Source of the DNA: an uncultured Marinobacter sp.
Lineage (GTDB): Bacteria > Pseudomonadota > Gammaproteobacteria > Pseudomonadales > Oleiphilaceae
Assembly: GCF_947259545.1 (NCBI RefSeq)
Contig: NZ_CAMYMK010000002.1
Location: forward strand, 620,001-684,000
Direction: 5' to 3'
Length of the DNA: 64,000 bases
The notes below the pieces were generated by a model. It was not told the DNA's origin. It did not search any database and saw nothing but the letters and a program-made list of their open reading frames with translations. Shown piece after piece: positions 25,948 through 34,940 of this stretch. The position numbers were made by a program, and so were the translations under genes. Position 1 is the first letter of the stretch, and each line of letters starts with the position of its first letter.

Positions 25948-26448
25948 ATGCCCAGCCCTAAATCCAAACCCGTTTCCGCGTCTGCCATTGAGCAGCATGT
26001 CTATAAAGTTTTTCCCAATGACATGAACTCCCATAACACGGTGTTCGGCGGCATGATCATGGCCAAGTGTGATCGCCTGGCACTGGTGGTTGCCGAGCGT
26101 CACTCGGCCCATGTCTGTGTGACGGCCGCAGTGGATTCCATTCACTTCCGCGCGCCGGCGAAAGGGAACGATACCCTGTTGTTCAGCCTGTCACTGAACC
26201 GAAGCTGGGGTTCGTCCATGGAAATCGGCGCCCGGGTCGAGGCTGAAAACAGCTATACCGGAGAGGTTCGGCATATCCTGTCGGCGTTCTTCACATTTGT
26301 GGCGCTGGATGAAGAGGATAAGCCGGTCGATGTCCCTGAAGCGATACCGGAAACCGACGAGCAGAAACGTCGGTTCGAGAATGCGGAAATTCGGCGAAAA
26401 GGGCGTTTGCAGACTCGGGAAAAGTTATCCAGTCGCACGGGTCAGTAG
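25948..26448 (+). CDS. Hotdog-fold acyl-CoA thioesterase (YciA/BACH type)
   Basis: A 166-residue single-hotdog acyl-CoA thioesterase of the HotDog ACOT type. The conserved PNDMNSHNTVFGGMIMAKCD (about 22-41) carries the asparagine/glycine catalytic helix region, and HVCVTAAVDSIHFRAPAKGND follows as in YciA. It hydrolyses acyl-CoA thioesters in the cytoplasm; chain length is unknown. AGGAGGG lies before the ATG at 25948. The last 7 bp overlap the convergent DUF2845 gene. Confidence 0.87.
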   Translation: MPSPKSKPVSASAIEQHVYKVFPNDMNSHNTVFGGMIMAKCDRLALVVAERHSAHVCVTAAVDSIHFRAPAKGNDTLLFSLSLNRSWGSSMEIGARVEAENSYTGEVRHILSAFFTFVALDEEDKPVDVPEAIPETDEQKRRFENAEIRRKGRLQTREKLSSRTGQ

Positions 26449-27014
26449 GGTTTTTTGGTGGACTCCACATCCACCACCCGGCCATTACGCAGAGTGACCA
26501 CCCGGCGGAACTGGGTATTGCTCAGTTCGTACAGCCATTCTTCCACGGGGACCGGATAGCTCCGGTGTGCGAGCCTGGAGCGACCGGGAGTAACGACCTG
26601 CCAGGTCACCTGCCTTGACAGGGGCTGGCCACAACGGGCGACGACTTCGAATTCGCTGATACCCTCCTGCAGGGCGCCTGTATCGCAGGGGCCCGCGTTA
26701 TCCGGGTAAAAGCCGTAACCCAGGCTGTCTTCCCGGTGCAGCTTGCCATTACGAAAAACCAATCGCCGGATAAAGCTCTGGGGGCCGCGGTTGTAGTACC
26801 AGTGTTCCTCGGTTTGGACCACGCCAAGTCCCGGTACAACGGCCTGGGGATAGGTCGCAACGTAATCCGGCTCACCACAGCGCTCTTCCACTTCCAGCGG
26901 CCAGTCACCCTGGCTCACCAGAGCACTGCCGCAGCGGAAAGAGGCCATCACGGGATTGATGGTCAGCAGTAAGGTAAGGCAGACGAGAACTTTAGTTGCG
27001 CGCGTAACGTTCAT
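26442..27014 (-). CDS. DUF2845 periplasmic protein with two repeats
   Basis: A 190-residue secreted protein with a signal peptide (cleavage expected after VMA, residue 24). The mature part holds two related units: one beginning FRCGSALVSQGDWPLEVEER and ending CGEPDY, and one beginning CDTGALQEGISEFEVVARCG. That pattern, CG..L...G....EV...CG.P, is the DUF2845 repeat. Each unit has two cysteines, suggesting disulfides. Its start overlaps the 3' end of the lytic transglycosylase gene by 23 bp, so the two are probably co-translated. Function unknown. Confidence 0.75.
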   Translation of the reverse strand: MNVTRATKVLVCLTLLLTINPVMASFRCGSALVSQGDWPLEVEERCGEPDYVATYPQAVVPGLGVVQTEEHWYYNRGPQSFIRRLVFRNGKLHREDSLGYGFYPDNAGPCDTGALQEGISEFEVVARCGQPLSRQVTWQVVTPGRSRLAHRSYPVPVEEWLYELSNTQFRRVVTLRNGRVVDVESTKKPY

Positions 27015-27696
27015 GGAGAATACCCACCCGCTCTACATAGGCGCGGGTTTCCGCGTACGGCGGGATGCCGCCATGGCGACCAACCGCACCGGGGCCGGCG
27101 TTGTAGGCAGCGGTGGCCAGCCTGGTGTCACCGCCGAAACGCTCCAGCATCTGCGCCAGGTAATTGACCCCGCCACGGATGTTCTCGGCCGCGTTCATGG
27201 CATTGCTGACAGCCAGTTCCCGGGCCGTTGCCGGCATCAACTGCATCAGCCCCTGGGCGCCCTTGGGGGAAATGGCGCGGGCATTGAATGCAGATTCCGC
27301 GTGGATGACCGCGCGAACCAGGGCCGGGTCAATCTGGTATTGCCGGGCAGCTGCCTGGATTTCGTCACGGTAAGGTTCGCGGTAAAGCGGCGTGGTCCGC
27401 CAGTTAACCCTGGAATTCGGATCGCAGGCATAGCAGTGGAAGCGGATGACATCAAAATCAGCCCCTGCCGGTTGGTTGCTGCTGTAGGCGACCACGCCAT
27501 TGTCATCCCGGTAGCGATAGACCACCTCATTCTTGCTGGAAGCACGCCGCTGTTCGCTGTTTTTGACATTGGTGTACTCCACCGTGCCGTCGGGGTGGAC
27601 AATACGTTTCACGCCACCAGCAGCAACCGGTTGGGACAGTAATGCCAGCAACAGGGTTGCCAGAATTGGTGTGGAGAGAAGATTACCGCTTGTCAT
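26992..27696 (-). CDS. Periplasmic lytic transglycosylase (SLT domain)
   Basis: Cleaves peptidoglycan glycan strands, releasing 1,6-anhydro-muropeptides. It has 234 residues: signal peptide about 1-25 (ending PVAAG), a DUF4124-like segment (VKRIVHPDGTVEYTNV), then the SLT/goose-lysozyme fold (about 115-225) with the catalytic glutamate in VIHAESAFNARAISPKGAQG, followed by GLMQLMPATA and ATAAYNAGPGAV. The ATG at 27696 directly precedes the signal peptide; longer frames upstream have no family support. It is coupled to the DUF2845 gene. Confidence 0.9.
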   Translation of the reverse strand: MTSGNLLSTPILATLLLALLSQPVAAGGVKRIVHPDGTVEYTNVKNSEQRRASSKNEVVYRYRDDNGVVAYSSNQPAGADFDVIRFHCYACDPNSRVNWRTTPLYREPYRDEIQAAARQYQIDPALVRAVIHAESAFNARAISPKGAQGLMQLMPATARELAVSNAMNAAENIRGGVNYLAQMLERFGGDTRLATAAYNAGPGAVGRHGGIPPYAETRAYVERVGILHERYARN

Positions 27697-27881
27697 TGTG
27701 CACTCGTGAGAAATCTGAACGGATATCTGCATGATAAACGCCAGTATACGTCGTTGTGGTATGGAAGAAACGTAACGATAAGTGTCGATATTCGCAAATG
27801 TGATGGTGTCTCCAGTCATTGTATTTTCACAGGCTTTGATCATAGGCTTTTGATTCATTCACAAGTGTGGGAAAAACGATC

Positions 27882-28688
27882 ATGGGCGTGGCAGGTAAAA
27901 CGGTGGTCATCACCGGCTCTTCCAGTGGTATTGGCGCGGTTGCGGCGAGACAGTTAGCGAAGCAGGGCGCCAGGGTGTGCCTGGTGGCGCGAAGGGAGGA
28001 AGAGCTGGCCAGTGTTCAACGTGAGATCACCGGCGATGGCGGGCAGGCATGGATCTACCCGGCGGACCTGACCGATGAGGCGTCCCTCAGCCAGTGTGCC
28101 GAGCGTATTCTCAATGAGCATCAACGGGTGGATGTGCTGGTGAACAACGCAGCCCATTCGATTCGACGTCCAATCACCGAGGCCCTGGACCGACTGCATG
28201 ATTACCAGCGCACCATAAACATCAACTACATTGCCGCAGTGGGACTGACCCTCAAACTGTTGCCCCGCATGCTCGAACAGGGGGAAGGGCAGGTGGTGAA
28301 CATCTCGACGCTGTCGTCCCAGGTGCCGATCCCGCTGTTTTCCGCCTACCTTGCCAGCAAGTCGGCGCTGGAGTCCTTTTCCCGATCCCTTCTGGCGGAG
28401 CTTGGCCACAAGGGGATTGATGTCACGGTGGTGTACTTTCCGATGGTGCGGACGCCCATGTCCTCGAGAACCAGCATCTACCGGCATATGCCAATGATGA
28501 ATGTGGACAAGGCGGCGGGGTGGATTGTAAAGGCGGTGAACAAACGTCCGGCGCGGGTGGGAAGTCCGGTGGGCACCCTGGGCAGTCTGGCATTGGCGGC
28601 GTTGCCGGGCCCGGTGACCCGGCTTACTCAGCCAGCCTTCCGCCAGATGGATCGTATGTTGAAGCAGAAAATGCGCAAGGACAGCTGA
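27882..28688 (+). CDS. Short-chain dehydrogenase, Acr1-like (putative long-chain acyl-CoA reductase type)
   Basis: A 268-residue Rossmann-fold SDR: nucleotide site TGSSSGIG (11-18), NNAA (89-92) and the catalytic YxxxK (Tyr156, Lys160). Segments such as SIRRPITEALDRLHDYQRT, FPMVRTPMSSRTSIYRH and VNKRPARVGSPVG resemble, from memory, the Acinetobacter fatty acyl-CoA reductase Acr1 and the reductase part of Marinobacter fatty-acyl reductases, which make fatty aldehyde for wax esters. That would fit a marine oil degrader, but the substrate is inference. The ATG at 27882 sits five codons after an in-frame GTG; neither has a strong ribosome site. Confidence 0.82.
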   Translation: MGVAGKTVVITGSSSGIGAVAARQLAKQGARVCLVARREEELASVQREITGDGGQAWIYPADLTDEASLSQCAERILNEHQRVDVLVNNAAHSIRRPITEALDRLHDYQRTININYIAAVGLTLKLLPRMLEQGEGQVVNISTLSSQVPIPLFSAYLASKSALESFSRSLLAELGHKGIDVTVVYFPMVRTPMSSRTSIYRHMPMMNVDKAAGWIVKAVNKRPARVGSPVGTLGSLALAALPGPVTRLTQPAFRQMDRMLKQKMRKDS

Positions 28689-28690
28689 CC

Positions 28691-29392
28691 TTACCGGCGG
28701 GGGATGGACTGGGTTTCCTGATGGCTCAGCGCGCGATACTCACCGGGTTGAAGTTTCCCGTCGAGGGTTATGGCGCCCATCTGCTCCCGGTGCAGGGAGA
28801 CGACACGGTTACCTACGGCATGGAACATTCTCTTCACCTGATGATAACGCCCCTCGTAAATCGTCAGCCGGGCGTTGGTGGCATCCATCTGTTCAATGTG
28901 TGCGGGCGAGGTTGTCAGTTGTTCGTATTCGAACCAGATGCCCGCGGCAAAGCGTGCCTCGGTGTCGGGCGACAACGGGTATGCGGTGGTCACCCGGTAG
29001 ACCTTGGGAATTCTGACCCTGGGTTCGGTCAGGCGCCGGGACCAGGTGCCGTCATTGGTCAGTATCAGCAGGCCGGTGGTGGCTCGGTCCAGGCGTCCCG
29101 CTATATGCAGGCTCTCCCGCAGGTCCGGAGCAATCAGGTCCAGCACTGTGGGGTGAACGGCGTCGACGGTGGCGCTGAGGTAACCGGCGGGCTTGTTCAG
29201 CATCAGGTACCGGGCCTGTGAGCCAGGCTGGATGATATTGTCATCAACGGCAACGGTGGTGAACCCGTCAACATCGAGAGAGGCGTTGGTACACACTTCG
29301 CCGTTCACCATGGCACGGCCGGCGGCAATCAGCGCATTGGCCTGTTGACGGCTGACACCGTTCTGGTTGCTGAGGATTCGGGAAAGTTTCAT
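28691..29392 (-). CDS. rsuA: RsuA-family 16S rRNA pseudouridine synthase
   Basis: Isomerises a uridine in small-subunit rRNA (U516 in E. coli). It has 233 residues: an S4 RNA-binding domain (about 1-48, MKLSRILSNQNGVSRQQAN) and the synthase domain with catalytic Asp102 in GRLDRATTGLLILTND, plus EGRYHQVKRMFHAVGNRV near the end. These segments fit RsuA rather than RluB/E/F, though the subgroups are close. It is convergent with the SDR gene, 2 bp apart. Confidence 0.88.
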   Translation of the reverse strand: MKLSRILSNQNGVSRQQANALIAAGRAMVNGEVCTNASLDVDGFTTVAVDDNIIQPGSQARYLMLNKPAGYLSATVDAVHPTVLDLIAPDLRESLHIAGRLDRATTGLLILTNDGTWSRRLTEPRVRIPKVYRVTTAYPLSPDTEARFAAGIWFEYEQLTTSPAHIEQMDATNARLTIYEGRYHQVKRMFHAVGNRVVSLHREQMGAITLDGKLQPGEYRALSHQETQSIPRR

Positions 29393-29544
29393 GGCGTGAA
29401 TGATAGCGGGTTGCTTCGGGGCAGGACAGCGTCACGAGTCTGTGACTGTGATGGTGGTAAAGCCCTTTACCTGTACCTGTATTGATTCCCTGCTAACTTT
29501 TAAAGTTGCTGTACTCTGGAATCTTTCTGCCTGGTTGAGTCGTC

Positions 29545-30429
29545 ATGCGTTCAGTTTTCTTTACCTTTCTGGTGCCTGCGTTGTTTGTGTGGTTGTGGAG
29601 CACCGGATTCATTGGCGCCAAGTACGGGCTGCCGTATGCGGAGCCTTTCACCCTGCTGTTGATCCGCATGCTGTTCACCCTGGTGTTGCTGGCAGGGCTG
29701 GCGTGGCTGATGAAAACCCACTGGCCGGGATGGCGGGGTGCGGGGCATCTGGCCATTACCGGACTGCTGGTCCATGGCTGCTACCTGGGTGGTGTGTATT
29801 ACGCCATTCAGGGCGGTATGCCGTCAGGTATTGTGTCTCTGATTGTTGGTCTGCAACCGTTGGTGACGTCGGCCGCAGCGGTGATTGTGCTGAAGGAAGG
29901 TGTCTCGGGGCGACAATGGCTGGGGCTGACTCTGGGGCTGGTGGGCGTCACACTGGTGTTGCTGGAGAAGTTTGTCGGCGGTGATGGCAATACCTCGGAT
30001 TTCCCGTTATGGACCCTGGTCTGGGCCGGGTTCTCCCTGGCAGGGATATCCCTCGGTACGGTGTATCAGAAGCGCAACGGCACCCAGGCGGATCTGGTGG
30101 CGGGCACGTTGATCCAATACAGCGCTGCGGCGGTGTTTTTTGCCATCGGGGCTTTCACCCTGGAAACCCGGGAAGTGGAATGGGCGCTTCAGCTGCAGCT
30201 CTCCATGGCCTGGCTGGTGTTTGGTGTCTCCATCGGCGCGATCCTGTTGCTGATGTGGCTGATCCGCCAGGGGGCCGCCTCGCAGGTGGCGAGCCTGTTT
30301 TACCTGGTCCCGCCGGTGACTGCGCTGGAGGCGTTCCTGCTGTTTGACGAGCGGCTGGGTGTTCTCGCCATGGTTGGTGGTGCGATTTCCATCACCGGGG
30401 TGGCCCTGGTGGTTACCAGGCGAGCATGA
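29545..30429 (+). CDS. DMT-superfamily (EamA) transporter
   Basis: A 294-residue inner-membrane protein with ten hydrophobic segments arranged as two EamA repeats (about 5-135 and 152-291). WSTGFIGAKYGLPYAEPFTL is typical of the first repeat. Members export amino acids, purines or other metabolites; the substrate is not evident. It stands alone and its last 17 bp overlap the convergent DUF4112 gene. Confidence 0.88.
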   Translation: MRSVFFTFLVPALFVWLWSTGFIGAKYGLPYAEPFTLLLIRMLFTLVLLAGLAWLMKTHWPGWRGAGHLAITGLLVHGCYLGGVYYAIQGGMPSGIVSLIVGLQPLVTSAAAVIVLKEGVSGRQWLGLTLGLVGVTLVLLEKFVGGDGNTSDFPLWTLVWAGFSLAGISLGTVYQKRNGTQADLVAGTLIQYSAAAVFFAIGAFTLETREVEWALQLQLSMAWLVFGVSIGAILLLMWLIRQGAASQVASLFYLVPPVTALEAFLLFDERLGVLAMVGGAISITGVALVVTRRA

Positions 30430-30889
30430 TCACACTGCTGAGTATGGCCAGCAGGATGACCAGGACTACCAGCTGCATCCAGGGAAACCGGGGTTGTGGT
30501 TCCGTATTCAGCTCCTGTTCCAGATACTCCCGCAGCAGGCGTGTATTGCGGGTGTTGGCTTTATAGACGATATCAAACGCGTCCCCCACCACAGGCACCA
30601 TGCCGCCGAAAGTCTCAATCAGCATATTCTTGACCATGTGAGCCTTGATGCGCTTGCCGGCGCCGGCACGATGCGCTTCCAACAGCACATACAGGGACAA
30701 CATCAGGCCTATCAGGTCACCCACCACCGGTAACAACCCGATGATGGGATCCAGGCCGAGACGAATCCTCGTAAAGGGAATCCGGATGGCAGTGTCAGTT
30801 ACCCGGGAAAACTTGTCGAGCCGGGCAAGTGTCGCCTGTTGTCGGGTTCTCAGATCGGATTGGCCGGTGGTGGTTTCCCCATTGGGCAT
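30413..30889 (-). CDS. DUF4112 membrane protein
   Basis: A 158-residue protein of the DUF4112 family, recognised from TRIRLGLDPIIGLLPVVGDL and the repeated GxxPVVGDAFDIVYKAN motif. It has hydrophobic segments near residues 54-75 and 137-157 and a charged middle. The function of the family is unknown. The ATG at 30889 is set by the family start; the open frame upstream covers the next gene. Confidence 0.82.
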   Translation of the reverse strand: MPNGETTTGQSDLRTRQQATLARLDKFSRVTDTAIRIPFTRIRLGLDPIIGLLPVVGDLIGLMLSLYVLLEAHRAGAGKRIKAHMVKNMLIETFGGMVPVVGDAFDIVYKANTRNTRLLREYLEQELNTEPQPRFPWMQLVVLVILLAILSSVIMLAW

Positions 30890-30974
30890 GTCAGCTTTTT
30901 CCTCGGAAGTTCTTGGGTGTGGAGTGAGGTAGAATGTTAGCTTTCTGCCAGGATGGATGCGAGGACTTGGGTAA

Positions 30975-31655
30975 ATGACGACGATCAGGGTTATGGTTTT
31001 GGGTGCCACGGGGTTCACCGGCAGCATGGTGGTGGACGGACTGCTGCCAAGGGATGAGGTGGCCTCGGTGGTTACTCCCGTGCGGCGGGAAGCCGACAGG
31101 CAGCATCCAAAACTCGTGCAGCGGGAAGTGAATTTTGACCGCCTGGATGAGTACGCGGATTTGTTCGAAGTCGACGTCATTGTCTGCTGCCTCGGCACGA
31201 CCATTCGCAAAGCCGGTTCCCAGCAGGTGTTTCGTAAAGTGGATTATGGCTACCCCCTCAAGGCGGCGGAACTCGGGCGGTCCCGTGGGACTCGGGCGTT
31301 TGTACTGATGTCTGCAATTGCCTCGTCGTCATCCTCAAACGTATTTTACAATCGTGTAAAAGGGGAGCTGGAGGACAGTGTCAGCGGGCTTGGCTACCCC
31401 TTCCTGTCGATCTATCGTCCCAGTCTGTTGCTCGGAGATCGCGAGGAACACCGAACGGCTGAGGCCCTGGGCATGAAGGCCATGCCCCTGCTCAACCGGG
31501 CGATGATTGGGCCACTGGAAAAATACCGTGGCATTGAGGCTGACACCGTTGCCCGGGCCATGGTGAACGAGGTCTGTGGGCTGTCATTAACCACGGATGT
31601 TAAGGATGTGGTCCGGATTCATGAGTATCCGGACATCGTCGCCCTGGCAAGATAG
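30975..31655 (+). CDS. NAD(P)-binding atypical SDR (HTATIP2/TIP30-like)
   Basis: A 226-residue Rossmann-fold protein of the NAD(P)H-binding/HTATIP2-like group: VMVLGATGFTGSMVVDGLL at the start is the dinucleotide motif, CCLGTTIRKAGS the second strand region and VFYNRVKGELEDSV the YxxxK-like segment. SIYRPSLLLGDREEHR is typical of this family. The enzymatic role is unknown. It faces away from the DUF4112 gene and is convergent with the GMC oxidoreductase; a GGCCGGC hairpin spans the space between them. Confidence 0.8.
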   Translation: MTTIRVMVLGATGFTGSMVVDGLLPRDEVASVVTPVRREADRQHPKLVQREVNFDRLDEYADLFEVDVIVCCLGTTIRKAGSQQVFRKVDYGYPLKAAELGRSRGTRAFVLMSAIASSSSSNVFYNRVKGELEDSVSGLGYPFLSIYRPSLLLGDREEHRTAEALGMKAMPLLNRAMIGPLEKYRGIEADTVARAMVNEVCGLSLTTDVKDVVRIHEYPDIVALAR

Positions 31656-31690
31656 CGTGCGCCCCCGAACCCTTCTTCTTCCCGGCCGGC

Positions 31691-33361
31691 TTATTTGCCG
31701 GCCAGTATCCAGGCGGCGGCTTTCTCCGCGATCATCAGGGTGGGCGAGTTGGTGTTGCCGCTGGTGATGGTGGGCATGACACCGGCATCCACTACCCGCA
31801 AACCGTCGATCCCCCGAACCCGAAGATGGGAGTCCACCACCGCCATATCGTCATCCGCGCGCCCCATGCGAGTGGTGCCGACGGGGTGGAAGATGGTGGT
31901 GCCGATGTCTCCGGCCAGGCGGGCCAGTTCGTCGTCGGTCTGGTATTGCAGACCAGGTTTGTATTCTTCCGGCTGATACCTGGCAAGAGCCGGTTGTTCG
32001 GCAATGCGACGGGTGACCCGCAATGAATCGGCAGCTACCTTGTGGTCTTCCGGCGTGCTCAGGTAGTTGGGGGCGATGGCGGGCGCTTCACGGGGATCCC
32101 GGCTGCGGATGCGGACGGTGCCGCGGCTGGTAGGGTTCAGGTTGCACACACTGGCGGTAATCGCCGGGAAGTCGTGCAGGGGCTGCCCAAAAGCATCCAG
32201 ACTCAGCGGCTGCACATGATATTGAATGTTGGCGTAGTCGTAGTCGTCGGAGCTGCGGGTGAAGGCGCACAGCTGGGACGGCGCCATGCTCATGGGGCCT
32301 GAGCGTTTGAGCAGGTACTCAAGACCGATTTTAGCCTTGCCGAACAGGGAGCCGGCCAGGGTGTTGAGCGTGTTCACGCCGTGGACCTTGTAGACCGAGC
32401 GAATCTGCAGGTGATCCTGAAGATTTTCTCCAACACCAGGAAGCTCCCTGATCACCGGGATACCATGCTGTTTGAGCAGGTCCGCCGGTCCGATGCCGGA
32501 CAGCTGCAGCAGTTGCGGTGAGCCGATCGAGCCGGCGGAGAGAATGACTTCCCGTGAGGCGACGGCAAGCGTCTCGCTGTTGCCGGGACCAGAGATTCGC
32601 ACGCCGGTACACCGGGGCTGGCGGCGCGTCCCGGTGTCCATTTCGAGCCCGAGCACCTGGGTGGAGTGACGGACAGTCAGGTTGCGGCGTTTTGCGACGC
32701 TTCGCAAGAAGGCCTTGGAGGTGTTCCAGCGCCAGCCGGCGCGTTGATTAACCTCAAAATAATCGACACCTTCGTTGTCGCCTCGATTGAAATCCCGGGT
32801 GCGGGGAATGCCCGCCTGCACCGCGGCCTCGGCGAAATCCTCCAGCACCTGCCATTTCAACCGCTGGTGTTCCACCCGCCATTCACCGCCGTGGCCGTGG
32901 AATTGCGCGTGGTGATCGTCCGCATCTCCGCCGGCATCGAGCCGGTAATGGTCTTCGTGGCGCATGAAGTCTGGCAGGCAGTTGTCCCAGCGCCAGGCGT
33001 CGTCTCCGGTTACGTCCGCCCAATGATCGTAGTCGCGGCGCTGGCCACGGATGTAGAGCATGCCGTTAATGCTGGAGCAGCCGCCCAGGGTCTTGCCTCG
33101 CGGATAGATCAGTGTGCGGCCATTGAGGCCGGGCGATGGCTCGGTCCTGAAGCGCCAGTCGGTGCGGGGATTATCGATACAGTAGAGATAACCCACGGGG
33201 ATGTGAATCCAGTGGTAGTTGTCCCGACCACCGGCTTCAATCAGCAGTACCCGGTAGTCAGGGTTGGCGCTGAGGCGATTGGCGAGCAGGCACCCGGCGG
33301 TGCCAGCACCCACGATGATGTAATCGAAGTGTTCTGAGGCAGGTCTTGTGCTGTCATTCAT
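31691..33361 (-). CDS. GMC-family FAD-dependent alcohol/choline dehydrogenase
   Basis: A 556-residue flavoenzyme. The FAD fold is IIVGAGTAGCLLANRL (about 14-29). The GMC signature GKTLGGCSSINGMLYIRG (about 80-97) and the second signature GSIGSPQLLQLSGIGP (about 275) are clear. The catalytic histidine lies in HPVGTTRMG and the partner histidine/asparagine segment in GNTNSPTLMIAEK. It oxidises a primary alcohol; similarity is to alkanol (AlkJ-like), polyethylene glycol and choline dehydrogenases, not resolved here. The ATG at 33361 places the FAD motif at the usual distance; 21 earlier in-frame codons look non-coding. No betaine genes adjoin it. Confidence 0.88.
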   Translation of the reverse strand: MNDSTRPASEHFDYIIVGAGTAGCLLANRLSANPDYRVLLIEAGGRDNYHWIHIPVGYLYCIDNPRTDWRFRTEPSPGLNGRTLIYPRGKTLGGCSSINGMLYIRGQRRDYDHWADVTGDDAWRWDNCLPDFMRHEDHYRLDAGGDADDHHAQFHGHGGEWRVEHQRLKWQVLEDFAEAAVQAGIPRTRDFNRGDNEGVDYFEVNQRAGWRWNTSKAFLRSVAKRRNLTVRHSTQVLGLEMDTGTRRQPRCTGVRISGPGNSETLAVASREVILSAGSIGSPQLLQLSGIGPADLLKQHGIPVIRELPGVGENLQDHLQIRSVYKVHGVNTLNTLAGSLFGKAKIGLEYLLKRSGPMSMAPSQLCAFTRSSDDYDYANIQYHVQPLSLDAFGQPLHDFPAITASVCNLNPTSRGTVRIRSRDPREAPAIAPNYLSTPEDHKVAADSLRVTRRIAEQPALARYQPEEYKPGLQYQTDDELARLAGDIGTTIFHPVGTTRMGRADDDMAVVDSHLRVRGIDGLRVVDAGVMPTITSGNTNSPTLMIAEKAAAWILAGK

Positions 33362-33449
33362 GCCGTTTAACCAGGGTGTTTTTGTTGTAGTGGTCGTTGG
33401 TTTTGTAGCGTATAACGCAGCCAATTACACCCTGACTTAGACTAATTCA

Positions 33450-33728
33450 TCAGGCCTGCCTGTCGGAGTGCCCTAAGTCCCTCTGTGGGTTGATTTTATC
33501 GCGGACCAGTTGCTTGAGTTGCTTGATATCCGGGAATCCACCCCGTTCCTTGCGCGACCAGATTTGTGTACCGTTTACCCAGACCTCGAAAATGCCACCC
33601 GTACCCGGGTGCAGTGTCAGCTCATCCAGTTCGCCTTCAAAGGTGGTCAGCAGTTCCTGGGCCATCCAGGCTGACCGCATCAGCCAGCGGCAACCGGTGC
33701 AGTAGTGAATATCAACTCGATTGGTCAT
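33450..33728 (-). CDS. SelW/Rdx-type thioredoxin-like protein (Cys form)
   Basis: A 92-residue protein of the SelT/SelW/SelH (Rdx) family with the redox motif CTGC (residues 10-13) in IHYCTGCRW; the selenocysteine of animal SelW is cysteine here. PGTGGIFEVWVNGTQIWSRK and GGFPDIKQLKQLVRD complete the family pattern. GGGGAG precedes the ATG at 33728. Partners unknown. Confidence 0.87.
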   Translation of the reverse strand: MTNRVDIHYCTGCRWLMRSAWMAQELLTTFEGELDELTLHPGTGGIFEVWVNGTQIWSRKERGGFPDIKQLKQLVRDKINPQRDLGHSDRQA

Positions 33729-33758
33729 GGCTCCCCACAATATTTTAAGGACACGAAC

Positions 33759-34544
33759 ATGTCTACCCTGATAACCGCGCTCTTCTCAAGGATACTGAAA
33801 GGCAGCCTGTCGGGCTTTGTTGCGCTTAGTACCGTCATCCTGAGTGCCGCCGGCGCAAACGCCTCGGAGCGCCTGTACATATTTACTGAAAACTATCCAC
33901 CTTACAACGAGGCAGTCTCCGGCAAAGGTTTCGCCCATGGTGAGGACGAGATTACTGGTATTTGCAGCGACATGGTGAAGGCCATGCTCGCGCGCGTGGA
34001 TTACCAGTACGTGATGAAAATGCGGGACTGGAGTTATGCCTATGATTGGGTTCAGGGGCGCGAGAATCATGGCCTGTTCTGCACGGCCCGAACCGATGAG
34101 CGTGAAGACCAGTTCCAATGGGTCGGGCCACTGGCGCCGATACAGTGGACGCTGTTTGCAGCTCCGGGGTCGGATATCACGCTGGACTCCCTGGAGGATG
34201 CCAGGAAATATCGCATCGCTGGATACAAAGGCGATGTGATGTCTGACTACCTGGTCAGCCAGGGTTTTGAAGTGGTCATGAGTATCTCGGGGGATGTTAA
34301 CCCCCGCCGGCTCGAACTGGGAGAGGCGGACCTGTGGGTAACCGATGGACTTGTCGGTCCCCTGGTTGCGGAGCAGGAACATGGTATCAGTGGCCTGAAC
34401 CCCGTCCTGGTGTTCCGTGAAACGCCCATGTATCTGGCGTTGAGCAATGAAACATCGCCTACGATAGTGGCTGCCCTGCAGAATGCTCTGGATCAGGCGC
34501 GTGAGGCGGGCGAATTCGATCATCTGATCAGTCAGTACCAGTAA
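33759..34544 (+). CDS. Periplasmic amino-acid-type substrate-binding protein (SBP_bac_3), orphan
   Basis: A 261-residue secreted protein: signal peptide about 1-35 with cleavage after ANA, then LYIFTENYPPYNEA, the start of a family 3 (HisJ/FliY-like) solute-binding domain, with ICSDMVKAMLARVDYQY and FCTARTDEREDQF following. Similar lone proteins in pseudomonads are annotated only as transporter substrate-binding domain proteins. No permease or ATPase is near, so transport is unproven. The start is the ATG at 33759, after TAAGGA. Confidence 0.82.
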   Translation: MSTLITALFSRILKGSLSGFVALSTVILSAAGANASERLYIFTENYPPYNEAVSGKGFAHGEDEITGICSDMVKAMLARVDYQYVMKMRDWSYAYDWVQGRENHGLFCTARTDEREDQFQWVGPLAPIQWTLFAAPGSDITLDSLEDARKYRIAGYKGDVMSDYLVSQGFEVVMSISGDVNPRRLELGEADLWVTDGLVGPLVAEQEHGISGLNPVLVFRETPMYLALSNETSPTIVAALQNALDQAREAGEFDHLISQYQ

Positions 34545-34674
34545 CGAGTTGAGTGATGCCGGCGAGACCTGGAGGGAGTCGGGGCTCGCGCACTTTGTGC
34601 AGAAATGTTTTGTAGATTCCCCGATCCTCGTATAGAACTAGTAGGGTAGCTCCACTATTTTATGAGGATTATCC

Positions 34675-34914
34675 ATGGCTTTTTCCCCTGATCATCTTGC
34701 CGAACTGAATCTGCTCACCCTGTTCGGTTCTTCCTCAGCGCAGGAGGGCATCAAGGTCCACCAGCACTCCGCACCGGAGGACACAGTGAAAGCTGCCGAA
34801 CGCTTGCACCAGAAGGGGTTGATCACCCAGCAGGATGGCGGTTATCTGACCAGTCTGGGCAGTGAGGCAGTGGAGTTGGCCCAGAAACTCCAGTCCATTC
34901 TCTCCAGCCAATAA
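34675..34914 (+). CDS. TIGR02647-family small protein
   Basis: A 79-residue protein matching the TIGR02647 family along its length (FSPDHLAELNLLTLF, GIKVHQ, RLHQKGLITQQDGGYLTSLG). It looks like a small winged-helix-type fold, so DNA binding is possible, but no function is known. GAGGATTATCC precedes the ATG. It stands alone. Confidence 0.82.
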   Translation: MAFSPDHLAELNLLTLFGSSSAQEGIKVHQHSAPEDTVKAAERLHQKGLITQQDGGYLTSLGSEAVELAQKLQSILSSQ

Positions 34915-34940
34915 TTTCGGTCTGTCAGGGGCCGGAGCCA

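Noticed and set aside
31684..31703. GGCCGGC hairpin at the GMC oxidoreductase stop
   Set aside because: Seven-bp stem without a T-run; possible terminator but too weak to list as a feature.
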